Shown: positions 56,459-64,000 of the stretch, in pieces | Position numbering within the stretch: position 1 is the stretch's first letter | Layout of the letters: the number at the start of each line of letters is the position of its first letter | Assembly: GCF_042665155.1 (NCBI RefSeq) | Contig: NZ_JBHTCG010000006.1 | Coordinates: forward strand, 248,001-312,000 | Reading direction: 5' to 3' | Length of the DNA stretch: 64,000 bases | Source: Sphaerisporangium rhizosphaerae | Lineage (GTDB): Bacteria; Actinomycetota; Actinomycetes; Streptosporangiales; Streptosporangiaceae | Position numbers and translations under genes: made by a program | The notes under the pieces: model-generated | What the model was told of the DNA's origin: nothing | The model's input: only the letters and a program-made list of their open reading frames with translations | The model's database searches: none

Positions 56459-57370
56459 TCAGAGGGAGCGGGACCAGTATTGTTCGGTGACCTTGGTGCC
56501 GTAGGCGTGCTTGGCGCACTGCTCGTCGAGGGTGAAGCCGGCCCGCTGGTAGACGCGGCGGGCGGCGGCCAGTTCGTCGACGGTCATGAGCACGATGCGC
56601 TCGTAGCCGGTCCGCTTGGCGAAGGCCAGGCATTCCTCGACCAGCCGGCCGCCGATGCCCATGCCGCGCGCGGACGGCTCGACCAGCAGCAGGCGGAGCT
56701 GGGCCGTGCGGTCGTCCTTCCTGACGCAGAACACCGAGCCGGCGGGCTCGCCGTCCACCTCGGCGATCCAGACGGCCTCACGCCGCGGGTCGTGGTCCTC
56801 GACGTACTCGGCGACGATGCGGGCGGTCAGCGCCTCGAACGTCTCGTCCCAGCCGTGCTCCTCGGCGTACAGCACGCCGTGGCGGTGGACGATCCAGCCG
56901 AGGTCCCCTGGCCGGGGCGGGCGGATGACGTAGCGGTCCGGGGCGGGCCGGTCGGCGAGGACCTGGCGCACGGTGGTCATGGCGGCGATGAGGCGCCGCC
57001 GGTCCTCCTCCGAGAGAGGTTCGAGCAGGGCGCGCACCCCGGTGGCCGATGCGTCGTCGAGCGTCCGCCAGACCGCCTGGCCCCGCTCACCGAGCCGGAC
57101 GACCTGCCGCCGGGCGTCCGCGGCGGAGCGCTCGCGCGTGACCAGGCCGTCGGCCTCGAACCGGGCGAGCATGCGGCTGAGGTAGCCGGCGTCCAGGTCG
57201 AGCATCCTGCGCAGCTCGCCGGTCTCTGTCGCGTCCTTCTTGCCCAGCTCGTAGAGCACCCTCGCCTCGGTGAGGGAGTACGGCGTGTCGTGCATTCCGG
57301 CGCCCAGGACGCCGATGAGGCGGGTGTAGAAGCGGTTGAACCCGCGCACCCGGCCGACGAGCTCCTCCAT
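56459..57370 (-). CDS. MarR regulator fused to GNAT acetyltransferase
   Basis: A 303-residue fusion. A MarR winged helix lies at ~1-135 (VRGFNRFYTRLIGVL, LDLDAGYLSRMLARFEADGLV, SAADARRQVV) and a GNAT domain at ~145-303 (IRPPRPGDLGWIVHRHG, LLVEPSARGMGIGGRL with the acetyl-CoA loop, AARRVYQRAGF). Fused proteins of this type are widespread; the acetyltransferase may modify a small amine or peptide whose presence the MarR part controls. The ATG at 57370 has GGAG 7 nt upstream; the longer start at 57412 would place an evident MarR-type palindrome inside the coding region. Confidence 0.87.
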   Translation of the reverse strand: MEELVGRVRGFNRFYTRLIGVLGAGMHDTPYSLTEARVLYELGKKDATETGELRRMLDLDAGYLSRMLARFEADGLVTRERSAADARRQVVRLGERGQAVWRTLDDASATGVRALLEPLSEEDRRRLIAAMTTVRQVLADRPAPDRYVIRPPRPGDLGWIVHRHGVLYAEEHGWDETFEALTARIVAEYVEDHDPRREAVWIAEVDGEPAGSVFCVRKDDRTAQLRLLLVEPSARGMGIGGRLVEECLAFAKRTGYERIVLMTVDELAAARRVYQRAGFTLDEQCAKHAYGTKVTEQYWSRSL

Positions 57371-57383
57371 ACCGTTGCTCCAA

Positions 57384-57399
57384 TCAAGTAATTCGTTGA
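57384..57399. promoter_or_regulatory. MarR-type palindromic operator
   Basis: TCAAGTAATTCGTTGA: TCAA and TTGA arms with a central AATT, 12 of 16 positions symmetric, located 14 bp before the MarR-GNAT start. Probable autoregulatory site. Confidence 0.55.
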
Positions 57400-57532
57400 C
57401 AGAGTCAAACATAAGGACGGGCCGTGCGTCCAGACCCGATCACTCCCGGCCGCTCTCCGCGCCCGGTGACGCGGGGCGGCACGGGGACCCCGATCAAGGT
57501 CGGAGCGGGTGCGTGACGGTATCGTCGATCAC

Positions 57533-58552
57533 ATGACATCCGGGCGCGAGCTGCTCTACATCGGCGGATACACACCGGGCACCGGGGGGACGGGCCCCGG
57601 CCTGAGCGTCGTCCGCAGGGAGGCCGACGGCGCCCTGCGGGCCCTGGCCGAGACCGAGGCCCCCGGACCGTCGTTCCTGGCCCTGCACCCCCGGCTGCCC
57701 GTGCTGTACGCGGCGCTGGAGTGCGAGGAGGGCGGAGTGGCCGCCTACTCCGCCGACCCGCAGGGTCCCGCGCCGCTCGCCGACGGCACGAGCGGCGGGT
57801 CCTACCCCTGCCATCTGGCCGTGGACCCGACCGGCACCTGGCTCGCGGTCGCCAACTACGGCGACGGCACGGTGGCGGTCTACCGGCTCGGCAGCTCCGG
57901 CCTGTTCCAGGGCCCGCCCAAGCTGTTCCCCCACGAGGGCCACGGCCCCGACCCGGCCCGCCAAGCCGAGCCGCACGCCCACCAGGCGGTGTTCGGTCCC
58001 GGAGCCGTGCTGCACGTCACCGACCTCGGCACCGACGAGGTGCGGCGCCACCTGCTCGGCGGCGGGCCCGCCGAGCACCCGGAGGGCCCGGTGCGGCTGA
58101 AGCCGGGCAGCGGGCCGCGCCACATGGTCCACCGCGAGGGCCGCTGGTACGTGGGCTGCGAACTGGACGGGACGGTCGCGGTCTACGACGCCTCCTGGCG
58201 CGAGCTCGCGCGCACCCCGGCCAGCCACGTGACCGGGCCGAACTACGTCTCCCACGTCGAGCTGTCCGCCGACGGCCGGCACCTGTACGTCGCCAACCGC
58301 GGGCCCGACACCATCGGCGTCTTCGAGGTCGGGCCCGAGGGCGGCGAGCCGGCCGCGCTGACCCAGGTGGCCGAGGTCGGGTCGGGCGGCCTGTGGCCGC
58401 GCCACTTCGCCGTGGCGGGCGAGCGCATGTACGTCGCCAACCAGCGGTCGGACGCGGTCGCGACCTTCGAGCTGCGCGACGGCATCCCCGTGCCCACCGG
58501 CGAGGTCTACAAGATCGGCAGCCCTTCCTGCGTACTCGCCCTGTCGATCTGA
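57533..58552 (+). CDS. Lactonase-family beta-propeller (6-phosphogluconolactonase-like, Pgl/YkgB type)
   Basis: A 339-residue seven-bladed propeller of the lactonase family: YIGGYTPGTGG at the start, PSFLALHPRLPVLYAALE, CHLAVDPTGTWLAVANYGDGTVAVY, PHAHQAVFGP, GSGPRHMV, NYVSHVELSADGRHLYVANRG. Members hydrolyse 6-phosphogluconolactone or related lactones, though many are unproven. The ATG at 57533 has no Shine-Dalgarno; TATCGT (57520-57525) ends 7 nt before it, indicating leaderless expression. pfkA lies 166 bp downstream, so the two could serve sugar phosphate metabolism. Confidence 0.87.
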   Translation: MTSGRELLYIGGYTPGTGGTGPGLSVVRREADGALRALAETEAPGPSFLALHPRLPVLYAALECEEGGVAAYSADPQGPAPLADGTSGGSYPCHLAVDPTGTWLAVANYGDGTVAVYRLGSSGLFQGPPKLFPHEGHGPDPARQAEPHAHQAVFGPGAVLHVTDLGTDEVRRHLLGGGPAEHPEGPVRLKPGSGPRHMVHREGRWYVGCELDGTVAVYDASWRELARTPASHVTGPNYVSHVELSADGRHLYVANRGPDTIGVFEVGPEGGEPAALTQVAEVGSGGLWPRHFAVAGERMYVANQRSDAVATFELRDGIPVPTGEVYKIGSPSCVLALSI

Positions 58553-58587
58553 GTCGCACCGGTAGGGTGAGATTGGCCTCCCACCGC

Positions 58588-58601
58588 TTGGTCTAGACCA
58601 A
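58588..58601. promoter_or_regulatory. DasR-type (dre) operator upstream of pfkA
   Basis: TTGGTCTAGACCAA is a perfect 14-bp palindrome containing TGGTCTAGACCA, the core of the DasR-responsive element known from Streptomyces, where glucosamine-6-phosphate releases the repressor. It lies 118 bp before the pfkA start. Confidence 0.7.
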
Positions 58602-58718
58602 TTAGGCGGGCTGGGGCAAAATCTGTACGTCGGCGGCCACAGGAGCCCGCGAAGCGTCCACGGCGGCCATGCATCTCACCCGTAACCTCAATGCGTACCC
58701 CATCGGGAGGAACCCGTC

Positions 58719-59744
58719 ATGCGTATCGGCGTGCTCACAGGAGGCGGAGACTGCCCCGGACTGAACGCGGTCATCCGCGCCGTCGTCCGTAAGGGCATCG
58801 GCGTCCACGGCCACGAGTTCGTGGGCTTCCGTGACGGCTGGCGCGGCCCGCTCGAGGGCGAGACGATGCCGCTGGAGATCTCGACCGTGCGCGGCATCCT
58901 CCCGCGCGGCGGCACGATCCTCGGCTCGTCGCGCACCAACCCCATCAAGATCGACGGTGGGGTCGACCGCATCAAGCAGAACCTGGCCGACACCGGCGTC
59001 GACGCGCTGATCGCCATCGGCGGCGAGGACACCCTGGGCGTCGCCAAGCAGCTGTTCGACCGCGGGGTCAACGTCGTCGGCGTGCCCAAGACGATCGACA
59101 ACGACCTCAACGCCACCGACTACACCTTCGGCTTCGACACGGCCGTCAACATCGCCACCGAGGCGATCGACCGCCTGCACACCACGGCCGAGTCCCACCA
59201 CCGCGCGCTGATCTGCGAGGTCATGGGCCGGCACGCCGGGTGGATCGCCCTGCACGCCGGCATGGCGGGCGGCGCCAACGTCATCCTGATCCCCGAGAAG
59301 CCCTTCGACATCGACAAGGTCTGCGAGTACGTCGAGAGCCGCTTCAAGATCCGCTACTCGCCCATCATCGTGGTCGCCGAGGGCGCGCACCCGGTCGAGG
59401 GCCAGATGGCGCTGCAGGCCGGCGAGCTGGACGCCTTCGGCCACGTCCGCCTCGGCGGCATCGGCGAGCAGCTCGCCCGCGAGATCGAGAAGCGCACGGG
59501 CAAGGAGGCCCGCACCACCGTGCTCGGCCACGTCCAGCGCGGCGGCACCCCGAGCGCCTTCGACCGCGTGCTCGCCACCCGCTTCGGCCTGCAGGCGATC
59601 GACGCCGCCCACGAGGGCGACTTCGGCAAGATGGTCGCGCTGCGCGGCACCGACATCGTCCGGGTCGGCCTGGACGCCGCCACCTCCGAGCTGAAGACCG
59701 TGCCGGTGTCCCGCTACGAGGAGGCCGAGGTCTTCTTCGGCTGA
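58719..59744 (+). CDS. pfkA: 6-phosphofructokinase, predicted PPi-dependent type
   Basis: A 341-residue phosphofructokinase. The N-terminal GGGDCPGLNAVI, the catalytic PKTIDNDLNATD and the sugar-binding EVMGRHAGWIAL are present. At the position equivalent to E. coli Gly104 the motif is GGEDT (Asp), and in place of Gly124 there is the Lys of PKTIDND; Asp plus Lys at these sites is the signature of pyrophosphate-dependent enzymes such as that of Amycolatopsis methanolica. It would therefore act reversibly in glycolysis and gluconeogenesis without ATP allostery; this is inferred. GGGAGG is 8 nt before the ATG. A DasR-type palindrome lies upstream and a terminator with a T run downstream. Confidence 0.93.
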   Translation: MRIGVLTGGGDCPGLNAVIRAVVRKGIGVHGHEFVGFRDGWRGPLEGETMPLEISTVRGILPRGGTILGSSRTNPIKIDGGVDRIKQNLADTGVDALIAIGGEDTLGVAKQLFDRGVNVVGVPKTIDNDLNATDYTFGFDTAVNIATEAIDRLHTTAESHHRALICEVMGRHAGWIALHAGMAGGANVILIPEKPFDIDKVCEYVESRFKIRYSPIIVVAEGAHPVEGQMALQAGELDAFGHVRLGGIGEQLAREIEKRTGKEARTTVLGHVQRGGTPSAFDRVLATRFGLQAIDAAHEGDFGKMVALRGTDIVRVGLDAATSELKTVPVSRYEEAEVFFG

Positions 59745-59816
59745 TCCGCCCCGGGCCGCGCCGGCGGGCCCGCGCCGGCGGCGCCGGCCCGCCGCACGGC
59801 ACGCCCGCGTGCGTCC

Positions 59817-59850
59817 ACCGCCCCGGCCGTCACGGCCAGGGGCGGTTTTC
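59817..59850 (+). terminator. pfkA terminator
   Basis: ACCGCCCC-GGCCG, loop TCA, CGGCC-A-GGGGCGGT (one bulged A) followed by TTTTCC: an intrinsic terminator. Confidence 0.8.
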
Positions 59851-59878
59851 CTTGTCCGCCGTTCGCGTGGGTCGCGTC

Positions 59879-60757
59879 TCAGGGCTCCCGCCCGTCACGC
59901 CGCTGGAACAGGGACCCGGCGCCCGGCGGCTGCGGCCGGGACGGGGGCGCCGCCACCGGGGCGGCGGCGCCGGCCCGCGCACGCTGCTCCTCGATCTGGG
60001 CGAGCAGCCTGGTCTCGCTCTCCAGTTCCTCCCGGGACGGCGCCAGCGTCACCACCAGCAGCAGGACCAGGGTGACCAGGCTGATCCCGATGAGGAGCGG
60101 CAGCAGGAAGCTCATGGCGGTCGCGCCGGCGAGCATTTGGCCGGTGTTGGAGCGATCCACTGTGACGCTGAGCGAGAACATGCCGGTGTAGTGCATGCCG
60201 GTGACCGCGACGCCCATGATGAGCGCGGCGCCCGTGGTCGCGAGCAGTCCCTCCACCCGCAGGCTGAACCACAGCGCCACGGTCGAGGCCACCACCGCGA
60301 TCAGCACCGACGCCACGACCGGCAGCGCGGCGTAGTGCTTGACGGCGGCCATGTTCATGGCGGCCATGCCGAGGTAGTGCATGGCGGCGACCCCGAGCCC
60401 GGTGAGCAGCCCCGCGCCGAGCAGCGCGGGCAGGCGCTCGCCCGACCACGAGACCACGGCCAGGCCGACGCCGACGATGACGACGGCCACCAGGGCGGAC
60501 ACGATGGTGAGCGGGACGTCGTAGGTGATCGCCGTGCCCGGGACGCGGAATCCCATCATGGCGACGAAGTGCATCACCCAGATGCCGGTGCCGCCGAGCG
60601 CGAGCGCGGCGCCGGCCAGCCACCGCAGGCGGGCGCCGCCGTGCGTCCCGCGTGCCCGGCTCGCCAGCAGCAGACTCAGAAATGATCCGATGACCGACAT
60701 CACGTACGCGGCCAGCGGAGTGAATATTCCTTGCGCGAAGTGGTCAATATGCGACAC
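59879..60757 (-). CDS. MHYT-domain membrane sensor protein
   Basis: A 292-residue protein with seven hydrophobic helices. Three MHYT motifs occur: MHFVAM near residue 67, MHYLGM near 130 and MHYTGM near 192, spaced as in the MHYT sensor domain thought to bind copper and sense O2, CO or NO. No GGDEF, EAL or kinase domain follows: the C-terminal ~50 residues are a cytoplasmic coiled and Pro/Gly-rich tail. The GTG at 60757 has AAGGA 8 nt upstream. Partner output protein unknown. Confidence 0.88.
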   Translation of the reverse strand: MSHIDHFAQGIFTPLAAYVMSVIGSFLSLLLASRARGTHGGARLRWLAGAALALGGTGIWVMHFVAMMGFRVPGTAITYDVPLTIVSALVAVVIVGVGLAVVSWSGERLPALLGAGLLTGLGVAAMHYLGMAAMNMAAVKHYAALPVVASVLIAVVASTVALWFSLRVEGLLATTGAALIMGVAVTGMHYTGMFSLSVTVDRSNTGQMLAGATAMSFLLPLLIGISLVTLVLLLVVTLAPSREELESETRLLAQIEEQRARAGAAAPVAAPPSRPQPPGAGSLFQRRDGREP

Positions 60758-61061
60758 TGGGCGTCCTTGAGGATAAAGATGATCTACGGCGGGTAATCCG
60801 GATGTTTCCGGATGATGAGCACTGCTCGGAACAGTAATCGGTCCAGCCGTTTCATGGAATTTCTGGAGGCCGGAAAGGCGAGATCCCGGTGGTCGTTTCC
60901 GCCGGACGGCCCCCTCGCCGGGTCCGATGGCGGCCACCGCCGGCGGCGGGCGGGACCGACGGCCCTCGATAAGGGATAAATTGAGGGGTGCGCAGCGCGG
61001 GAGGACCTTCCGCCGGCACGTGTCCCCACCCGACTCCACCATCCCCGCCGGAGGCAGCCCC
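60758..61061. other. Divergent intergenic region between the MHYT gene and thiI
   Basis: No gene is seen. A direct repeat (TCCGGATG twice, about 60797-60815) and GGAAC-N15-CGTT (60828-60851), which resembles an ECF sigma promoter in the direction of thiI, are the only notable elements; support is weak. Confidence 0.4.
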
Positions 61062-62393
61062 ATGTCCGTCGTGCCCCCGTCAGCTCTGGGTGAGCCCTGT
61101 GTGCTGCTCAAACTGGGCGAGGTCGTCCTCAAGGGCAGGAACCGCGAGCTGTTCGAGCGGCAGTTGCAGGCCAACATCAAGGCGGCGCTGAAGGGCTTCG
61201 GCGTCAAGGTCGACGTGCGGCAGCGCCACGGCGTCATCGCCATCCTGCTGCCCGAGGGAACCGGCGTGGAGACCGCCGACGCCATCGCCGAGCGTCTCAC
61301 CGACGTGATCGGGCTGGTCTGGGTGCACCGGGCCTGGCGGGTCGCCAAGAACCCCGAGGCGGTCACCGCCGCCGCGCTCGAACTGGTCGCCGGCCGCCCC
61401 GAGGTCGAGCGCCGCGCCACCTTCGCCGTGCGCTCCCGCCGCCGCGACAAGCGCTTCCCGCTGCGCTCCAACGAGCTCGACCGCATGGTCGGCGGCGAGA
61501 TCAACGACAAGTACGGCCTGCCCGTGCGCCTGAAGAACCCCGAGCTCACCGTGAACATCGAGGTCGACAGGGACGAGGTGTTCGTCTTCACCGACGGCCT
61601 GCCCGGCCAGGGCGGCCTGCCGGTGGGCACCAGCGGGCGCGGCCTGGTGCTGATGTCCGGCGGCATCGACTCCCCGGTGGCCGCCTACCGCATGCTGCGG
61701 CGCGGCCTGCAGGTCGACTTCCTGCACTTCTCCGGCATCCCGTTCACCACCTCGGAGTCGATCTACAAGGCGTACGCCCTCGTGCGGGCGCTGAGCAAGT
61801 TCCAGGGGAACGCGCGGCTGTTCGTGGTGCCGTTCGGCAAGGCGCAGCAGTCGCTCAAGGCATCCGGCGCCGACCGCCTGCAGGTCGTGGCGCAGCGCCG
61901 CCTGATGCTCAAGACCGCGGAGGAGGTCGCCCACCGCCTGCGCCGCAACGTGCTGGTCACCGGCGACTCCCTCGGCCAGGTCTCCTCGCAGACCCTGCAG
62001 AACATCACCGCGCTGGACGACGCCGTGGAGCTTCCGATCCTGCGCCCGCTCATCGGCATGGACAAGACCGAGATCATGGCGGAGGCGCGGCGCATCGGCA
62101 CCCTGCAGATCTCCGAACTGCCCGACGAGGACTGCTGCACGTTGCTGACCCCGCGCCGCGCCGAGACCGCCGCCAAGATCGCCGACCTGCGGCAGATCGA
62201 GAAGCGCCTGGACGCCGAGGAGCTCGCCGTCCAGCTCGCCGACTCCATCCAGGAGTACAAGCTGGACGGCACGCCCGCGGCCGTCCGGCGGAGCCCGAAG
62301 GCCGCGGATGCCCCGAACGCCGCGGACGCCGCGCCGGCCGCAGATGACGCGCCCGCGGTGGACGCCGCGCCGGCCGCGCCCGCCGCGGTCTGA
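61062..62393 (+). CDS. thiI: tRNA 4-thiouridine synthase ThiI
   Basis: A 443-residue enzyme. An N-terminal ferredoxin-like/THUMP region (LLKLGEVVLKGRNRELFERQL to about residue 165) is followed by the PP-loop pyrophosphatase with MSGGIDSPVAAYRML near residue 197 and the conserved ITALDDAVELPILRPLIGMDKTEI. ThiI adenylates U8 of tRNA and transfers sulfur. There is no C-terminal rhodanese domain, as in many bacteria; instead the last ~35 residues are an Ala/Asp/Pro tail encoded by GC repeats. GGAGG lies 7 nt before the ATG at 61062. Confidence 0.92.
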   Translation: MSVVPPSALGEPCVLLKLGEVVLKGRNRELFERQLQANIKAALKGFGVKVDVRQRHGVIAILLPEGTGVETADAIAERLTDVIGLVWVHRAWRVAKNPEAVTAAALELVAGRPEVERRATFAVRSRRRDKRFPLRSNELDRMVGGEINDKYGLPVRLKNPELTVNIEVDRDEVFVFTDGLPGQGGLPVGTSGRGLVLMSGGIDSPVAAYRMLRRGLQVDFLHFSGIPFTTSESIYKAYALVRALSKFQGNARLFVVPFGKAQQSLKASGADRLQVVAQRRLMLKTAEEVAHRLRRNVLVTGDSLGQVSSQTLQNITALDDAVELPILRPLIGMDKTEIMAEARRIGTLQISELPDEDCCTLLTPRRAETAAKIADLRQIEKRLDAEELAVQLADSIQEYKLDGTPAAVRRSPKAADAPNAADAAPAADDAPAVDAAPAAPAAV

Positions 62394-62412
62394 CCGGCCG
62401 GCGCCGGCCGTT

Positions 62413-63450
62413 CTAGACCACCGGGGCGAGCTTGGTGGCCAGGGTGCGGTTCATCAGCGGGGGGAAGTCGCGCGCGATGGCGGCCAGTTCGGCCAGGTCG
62501 CCGTCCACGAGCGCCTGGGGGCCGTCGCAGAGCGCCTGCTCGGGGGTCGGGTGCACGTCGATGATCACACCGTCGGCCCCCACGGCGATCGCCGAGCGGG
62601 TCAGCGGGAGCACCAGGTCGCGGCGGCCGCCCGAGTGCGAGGGGTCGACGATGACCGGCAGGTGCGACAGCCGCTGGGCCACCGGCACGGCCGAGATGTC
62701 CAGGGTGTTGCGCGTTGCGGTCTCGAACGTGCGGATGCCGCGCTCGCACAGGACGATGTCCAGGTTGCCGCGCTGGGCGATGTACTCGGCCGCCATGAGC
62801 CATTCCTCGATCGTGGCGTTCATGCCGCGCTTCAGCATGACCGGACGGCCCACCGACCCGACGGCCTGCAGCAGCGCGAAGTTCTGCGCGTTGCGCGTGC
62901 CGACCTGCAGCATGTCGGCGTAGGAGGCGACGAGTTCGACGTCGTGGGCGTCCACCACCTCGGTCACGATGGGCAGTCCGGTCTCGGCGCGCACGTCGGC
63001 CAGGATGCGCAGCCCGGCCTCGCCGAGCCCCTGGAAGGCGTAGGGGGAGGTGCGGGGCTTGTACGCGCCGCCGCGCAGCAGGGTCGCGCCGGCGGCCTCG
63101 GCCATGCGGGCGGCGGCGAGCGTCTGGTCGGGGGTCTCCACGGCGCACGGCCCGGCGATCAGCGTGACCGTGTCCGGCCCGATCGGCACCCCGCCGACCC
63201 GCACCGTCGACCGGTCGGGATGGTTGTCCCTGCTCACGAGCTTGTAGGGGGTCGAGACGCGCATGACGTCGGCCACGCCGTTCATCCCGCCCAGGTTCAG
63301 GTTCATGAACTGGGCGATGTCGCCGACCAGGCCGATGATCGTCCGATTGACGCCACGGCTGACGAACGCATCACCGCCGGCCGTGGCGACGAGGTCGACG
63401 ATGGCGTCGACGTCCTGCTGAGTGGCCCCGGGGGCCATGACGATGACCAT
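62413..63450 (-). CDS. aroF: 3-deoxy-7-phosphoheptulonate synthase, type I (Thermotoga-like)
   Basis: A 345-residue DAHP synthase: an N-terminal ferredoxin-like regulatory domain (VIVMAPGATQQDVDAIVDLV to about 85) and a TIM barrel with AGPCAVET, LRGGAYKPRTSPYAFQGLG, MLQVGTRNAQNF, VMLKRGMNATIEEW and VDPSHSGG, which condenses PEP and erythrose 4-phosphate as the first step of aromatic biosynthesis. AAAGGG precedes the ATG at 63450 by 8 nt. The leader ORF and terminator at 63501-63634 indicate transcription attenuation by aromatic amino acid supply. No chorismate mutase domain is attached. Confidence 0.93.
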   Translation of the reverse strand: MVIVMAPGATQQDVDAIVDLVATAGGDAFVSRGVNRTIIGLVGDIAQFMNLNLGGMNGVADVMRVSTPYKLVSRDNHPDRSTVRVGGVPIGPDTVTLIAGPCAVETPDQTLAAARMAEAAGATLLRGGAYKPRTSPYAFQGLGEAGLRILADVRAETGLPIVTEVVDAHDVELVASYADMLQVGTRNAQNFALLQAVGSVGRPVMLKRGMNATIEEWLMAAEYIAQRGNLDIVLCERGIRTFETATRNTLDISAVPVAQRLSHLPVIVDPSHSGGRRDLVLPLTRSAIAVGADGVIIDVHPTPEQALCDGPQALVDGDLAELAAIARDFPPLMNRTLATKLAPVV

Positions 63451-63500
63451 GTGATGCCCTTTCTCCGGACCGCGGTCGCGGTCGAGGTGTTCGACACCGG

Positions 63501-63548
63501 AAAACGACGAAGGCCCCGGGTCCTGATCAGGACCCGGGGCCTTCGTCG
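63501..63548 (-). terminator. Attenuator terminator upstream of DAHP synthase
   Basis: Positions 63505-63548 form a perfect 44-bp palindrome (22-bp arms, centre TGATCA), followed on the minus strand by TTTT (63504-63501). It sits 11 nt after the leader ORF stop and about 50 nt before the DAHP synthase start. Its 5' arm contains CGGGTCC, which can also pair with GGACCCG inside the leader ORF (63601-63595), a possible antiterminator. Confidence 0.85.
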
Positions 63549-63559
63549 ACGTCTGGCGG

Positions 63560-63634
63560 TCAGCGCAGCGTCTGACGGCGATCGGCCGATTCCACGGGTC
63601 CGTCGCCATACCAAAACTCCAACGCGGTACGCAT
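63560..63634 (-). CDS. Aromatic leader peptide for DAHP synthase attenuation
   Basis: A 24-codon ORF (ATG 63634 to TGA 63560) whose codons 7-9 are Phe-Trp-Tyr (TTT TGG TAT), all three end products of the pathway in a row. The remainder is charged and unremarkable. TATGCT (63647-63642) ends 7 nt before the ATG, so transcript and translation would begin together. The stop precedes the attenuator stem by 11 nt. Stalling at Phe, Trp or Tyr codons when the charged tRNAs are scarce would favour read-through into the DAHP synthase gene; this mechanism is inferred from the layout. Confidence 0.75.
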   Translation of the reverse strand: MRTALEFWYGDGPVESADRRQTLR

Positions 63635-63902
63635 CGCCGCAAGCATAACCCATCCCCAGCGGTGGGCGGCGACGGCGCAGGTACGGCCGCCAGGGCCGTC
63701 CTGTCCGACCGAGGGCAAGGCCGTCCGTGGAGGGAACCGTCCGCGGGGGATGGGACCGCCGGGCGCCGCGCCGGCACGGCCGCCGGTGGATCGTCCGTGG
63801 ATGGATGGGATCGTCCCGCCGTCCGGGGGAGGGCCGCCACCCCGGACGGGTTAACGGGGTGCCAATGCCGCGAGGCCGACAGCGCGATGGCAGGATTGCT
63901 GC

Positions 63903-64000
63903 GTGCCGGATCCAACCGAGGAAACTCGACTGCCCCCCGGGCAGTACGTCCCCCGTGGCCGACCGGTCCTCCACTACGGCCGGGTTCCCGGGTTCCGGCC
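63903..64000 (+). CDS. Molybdopterin-dependent (sulfite-oxidase-like) oxidoreductase, 5' end only
   Basis: The frame is open from GTG 63903 to the window edge (32 codons). The residues LPPGQYVPRGRPVLHYG resemble the N-terminus of sulfite-oxidase-like molybdopterin oxidoreductases of actinobacteria. CAGGAT (63891-63896) lies 6 nt upstream, a weak leaderless pattern. Too short for a firm call. Confidence 0.45.
   Translation, partial: MPDPTEETRLPPGQYVPRGRPVLHYGRVPGFR

Noticed and set aside
63480..63610. Extended N-terminus of DAHP synthase or a second leader ORF starting MATDPWNR
   Set aside because: That frame runs through the palindrome and joins the synthase frame; the FWY ORF has the promoter spacing and the synthase ATG has its own ribosome site.
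63887..64000. ATG-initiated frame at the right edge
   Set aside because: Its residues are Arg/Pro/Ala-rich; the GTG 63903 frame gives the oxidoreductase-like LPPGQY...VLHYG sequence.

Overview
The window is chromosomal DNA of very high GC, with GTG starts, dense third-position G/C and many genes whose start codon lies 6-8 nt after a TANNNT box (leaderless transcripts). Gene content (poly-HAMP kinase, LuxR-type ATPase regulator, ROK glucokinase, secreted NlpC/P60 proteins, a CBM2-like module, a DasR-type operator) points to a filamentous actinomycete, probably of the Streptosporangiales (inference; no rRNA is present). The block from the DEDDh/GIY-YIG nuclease through NlpC/P60, glycosyltransferase, FadD15-like ligase, SRPBCC protein, ArsA-like ATPase and PlsC-like acyltransferase recalls the Rv2182c-Rv2191 neighbourhood of Mycobacterium tuberculosis, so part of the window is an old actinobacterial envelope/lipid neighbourhood with later insertions.

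Layout. 1-3.2 kb: the end of an ABC-F ATPase, a PLP lyase, a long repeat-bearing gap and a low-GC RHH antitoxin/PIN toxin pair. 3.3-19.2 kb: DEDDh/GIY-YIG nuclease, NYN protein, two NlpC/P60 peptidoglycan hydrolases (the second behind a ydaO-type c-di-AMP riboswitch and a CRP-type palindrome), a His-rich methyltransferase, an ArsR-family regulator with its MFS partner, two metallopeptidases, a glycosyltransferase and a LuxR ATPase regulator. 19.3-34.4 kb: poly-HAMP hybrid kinase, FadD15-like ligase, phosphoesterase, the SRPBCC/ArsA/small protein/glucokinase run, EEP hydrolase, secreted propeller, esterase and acyltransferase. 34.4-43.9 kb: HypF and an oxidoreductase, DHA2 exporter, secreted FN3-CBM2 protein, a two-gene glutamate-synthase-like module, homocysteine methyltransferase. 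44.1-57.4 kb: SNF2 helicase plus SWIM protein, MerR regulator plus VIT/vWA protein, Dps, a large degenerate-caspase/KAP NTPase, MarR-GNAT. 57.5-64 kb: lactonase, pfkA (predicted PPi-type, behind a DasR-type site), MHYT protein, thiI, DAHP synthase with an aromatic-codon leader peptide and terminator, and the start of a molybdopterin oxidoreductase.

The most notable observations are: (1) an attenuator in front of DAHP synthase, with a 24-codon leaderless leader ORF carrying Phe-Trp-Tyr and a 44-bp perfect palindrome followed by a T run; (2) a 1164-residue KAP NTPase whose N-terminus looks like a caspase-fold domain lacking its His and Cys; (3) repeated short tandem duplications covering stop codons of unrelated genes; (4) stacked regulation (9-bp iterons, CRP box, riboswitch, apparent CTG start) upstream of an NlpC/P60 gene; (5) a DasR-type palindrome before pfkA. 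No tRNA, rRNA, insertion sequence, prophage or CRISPR array was seen.
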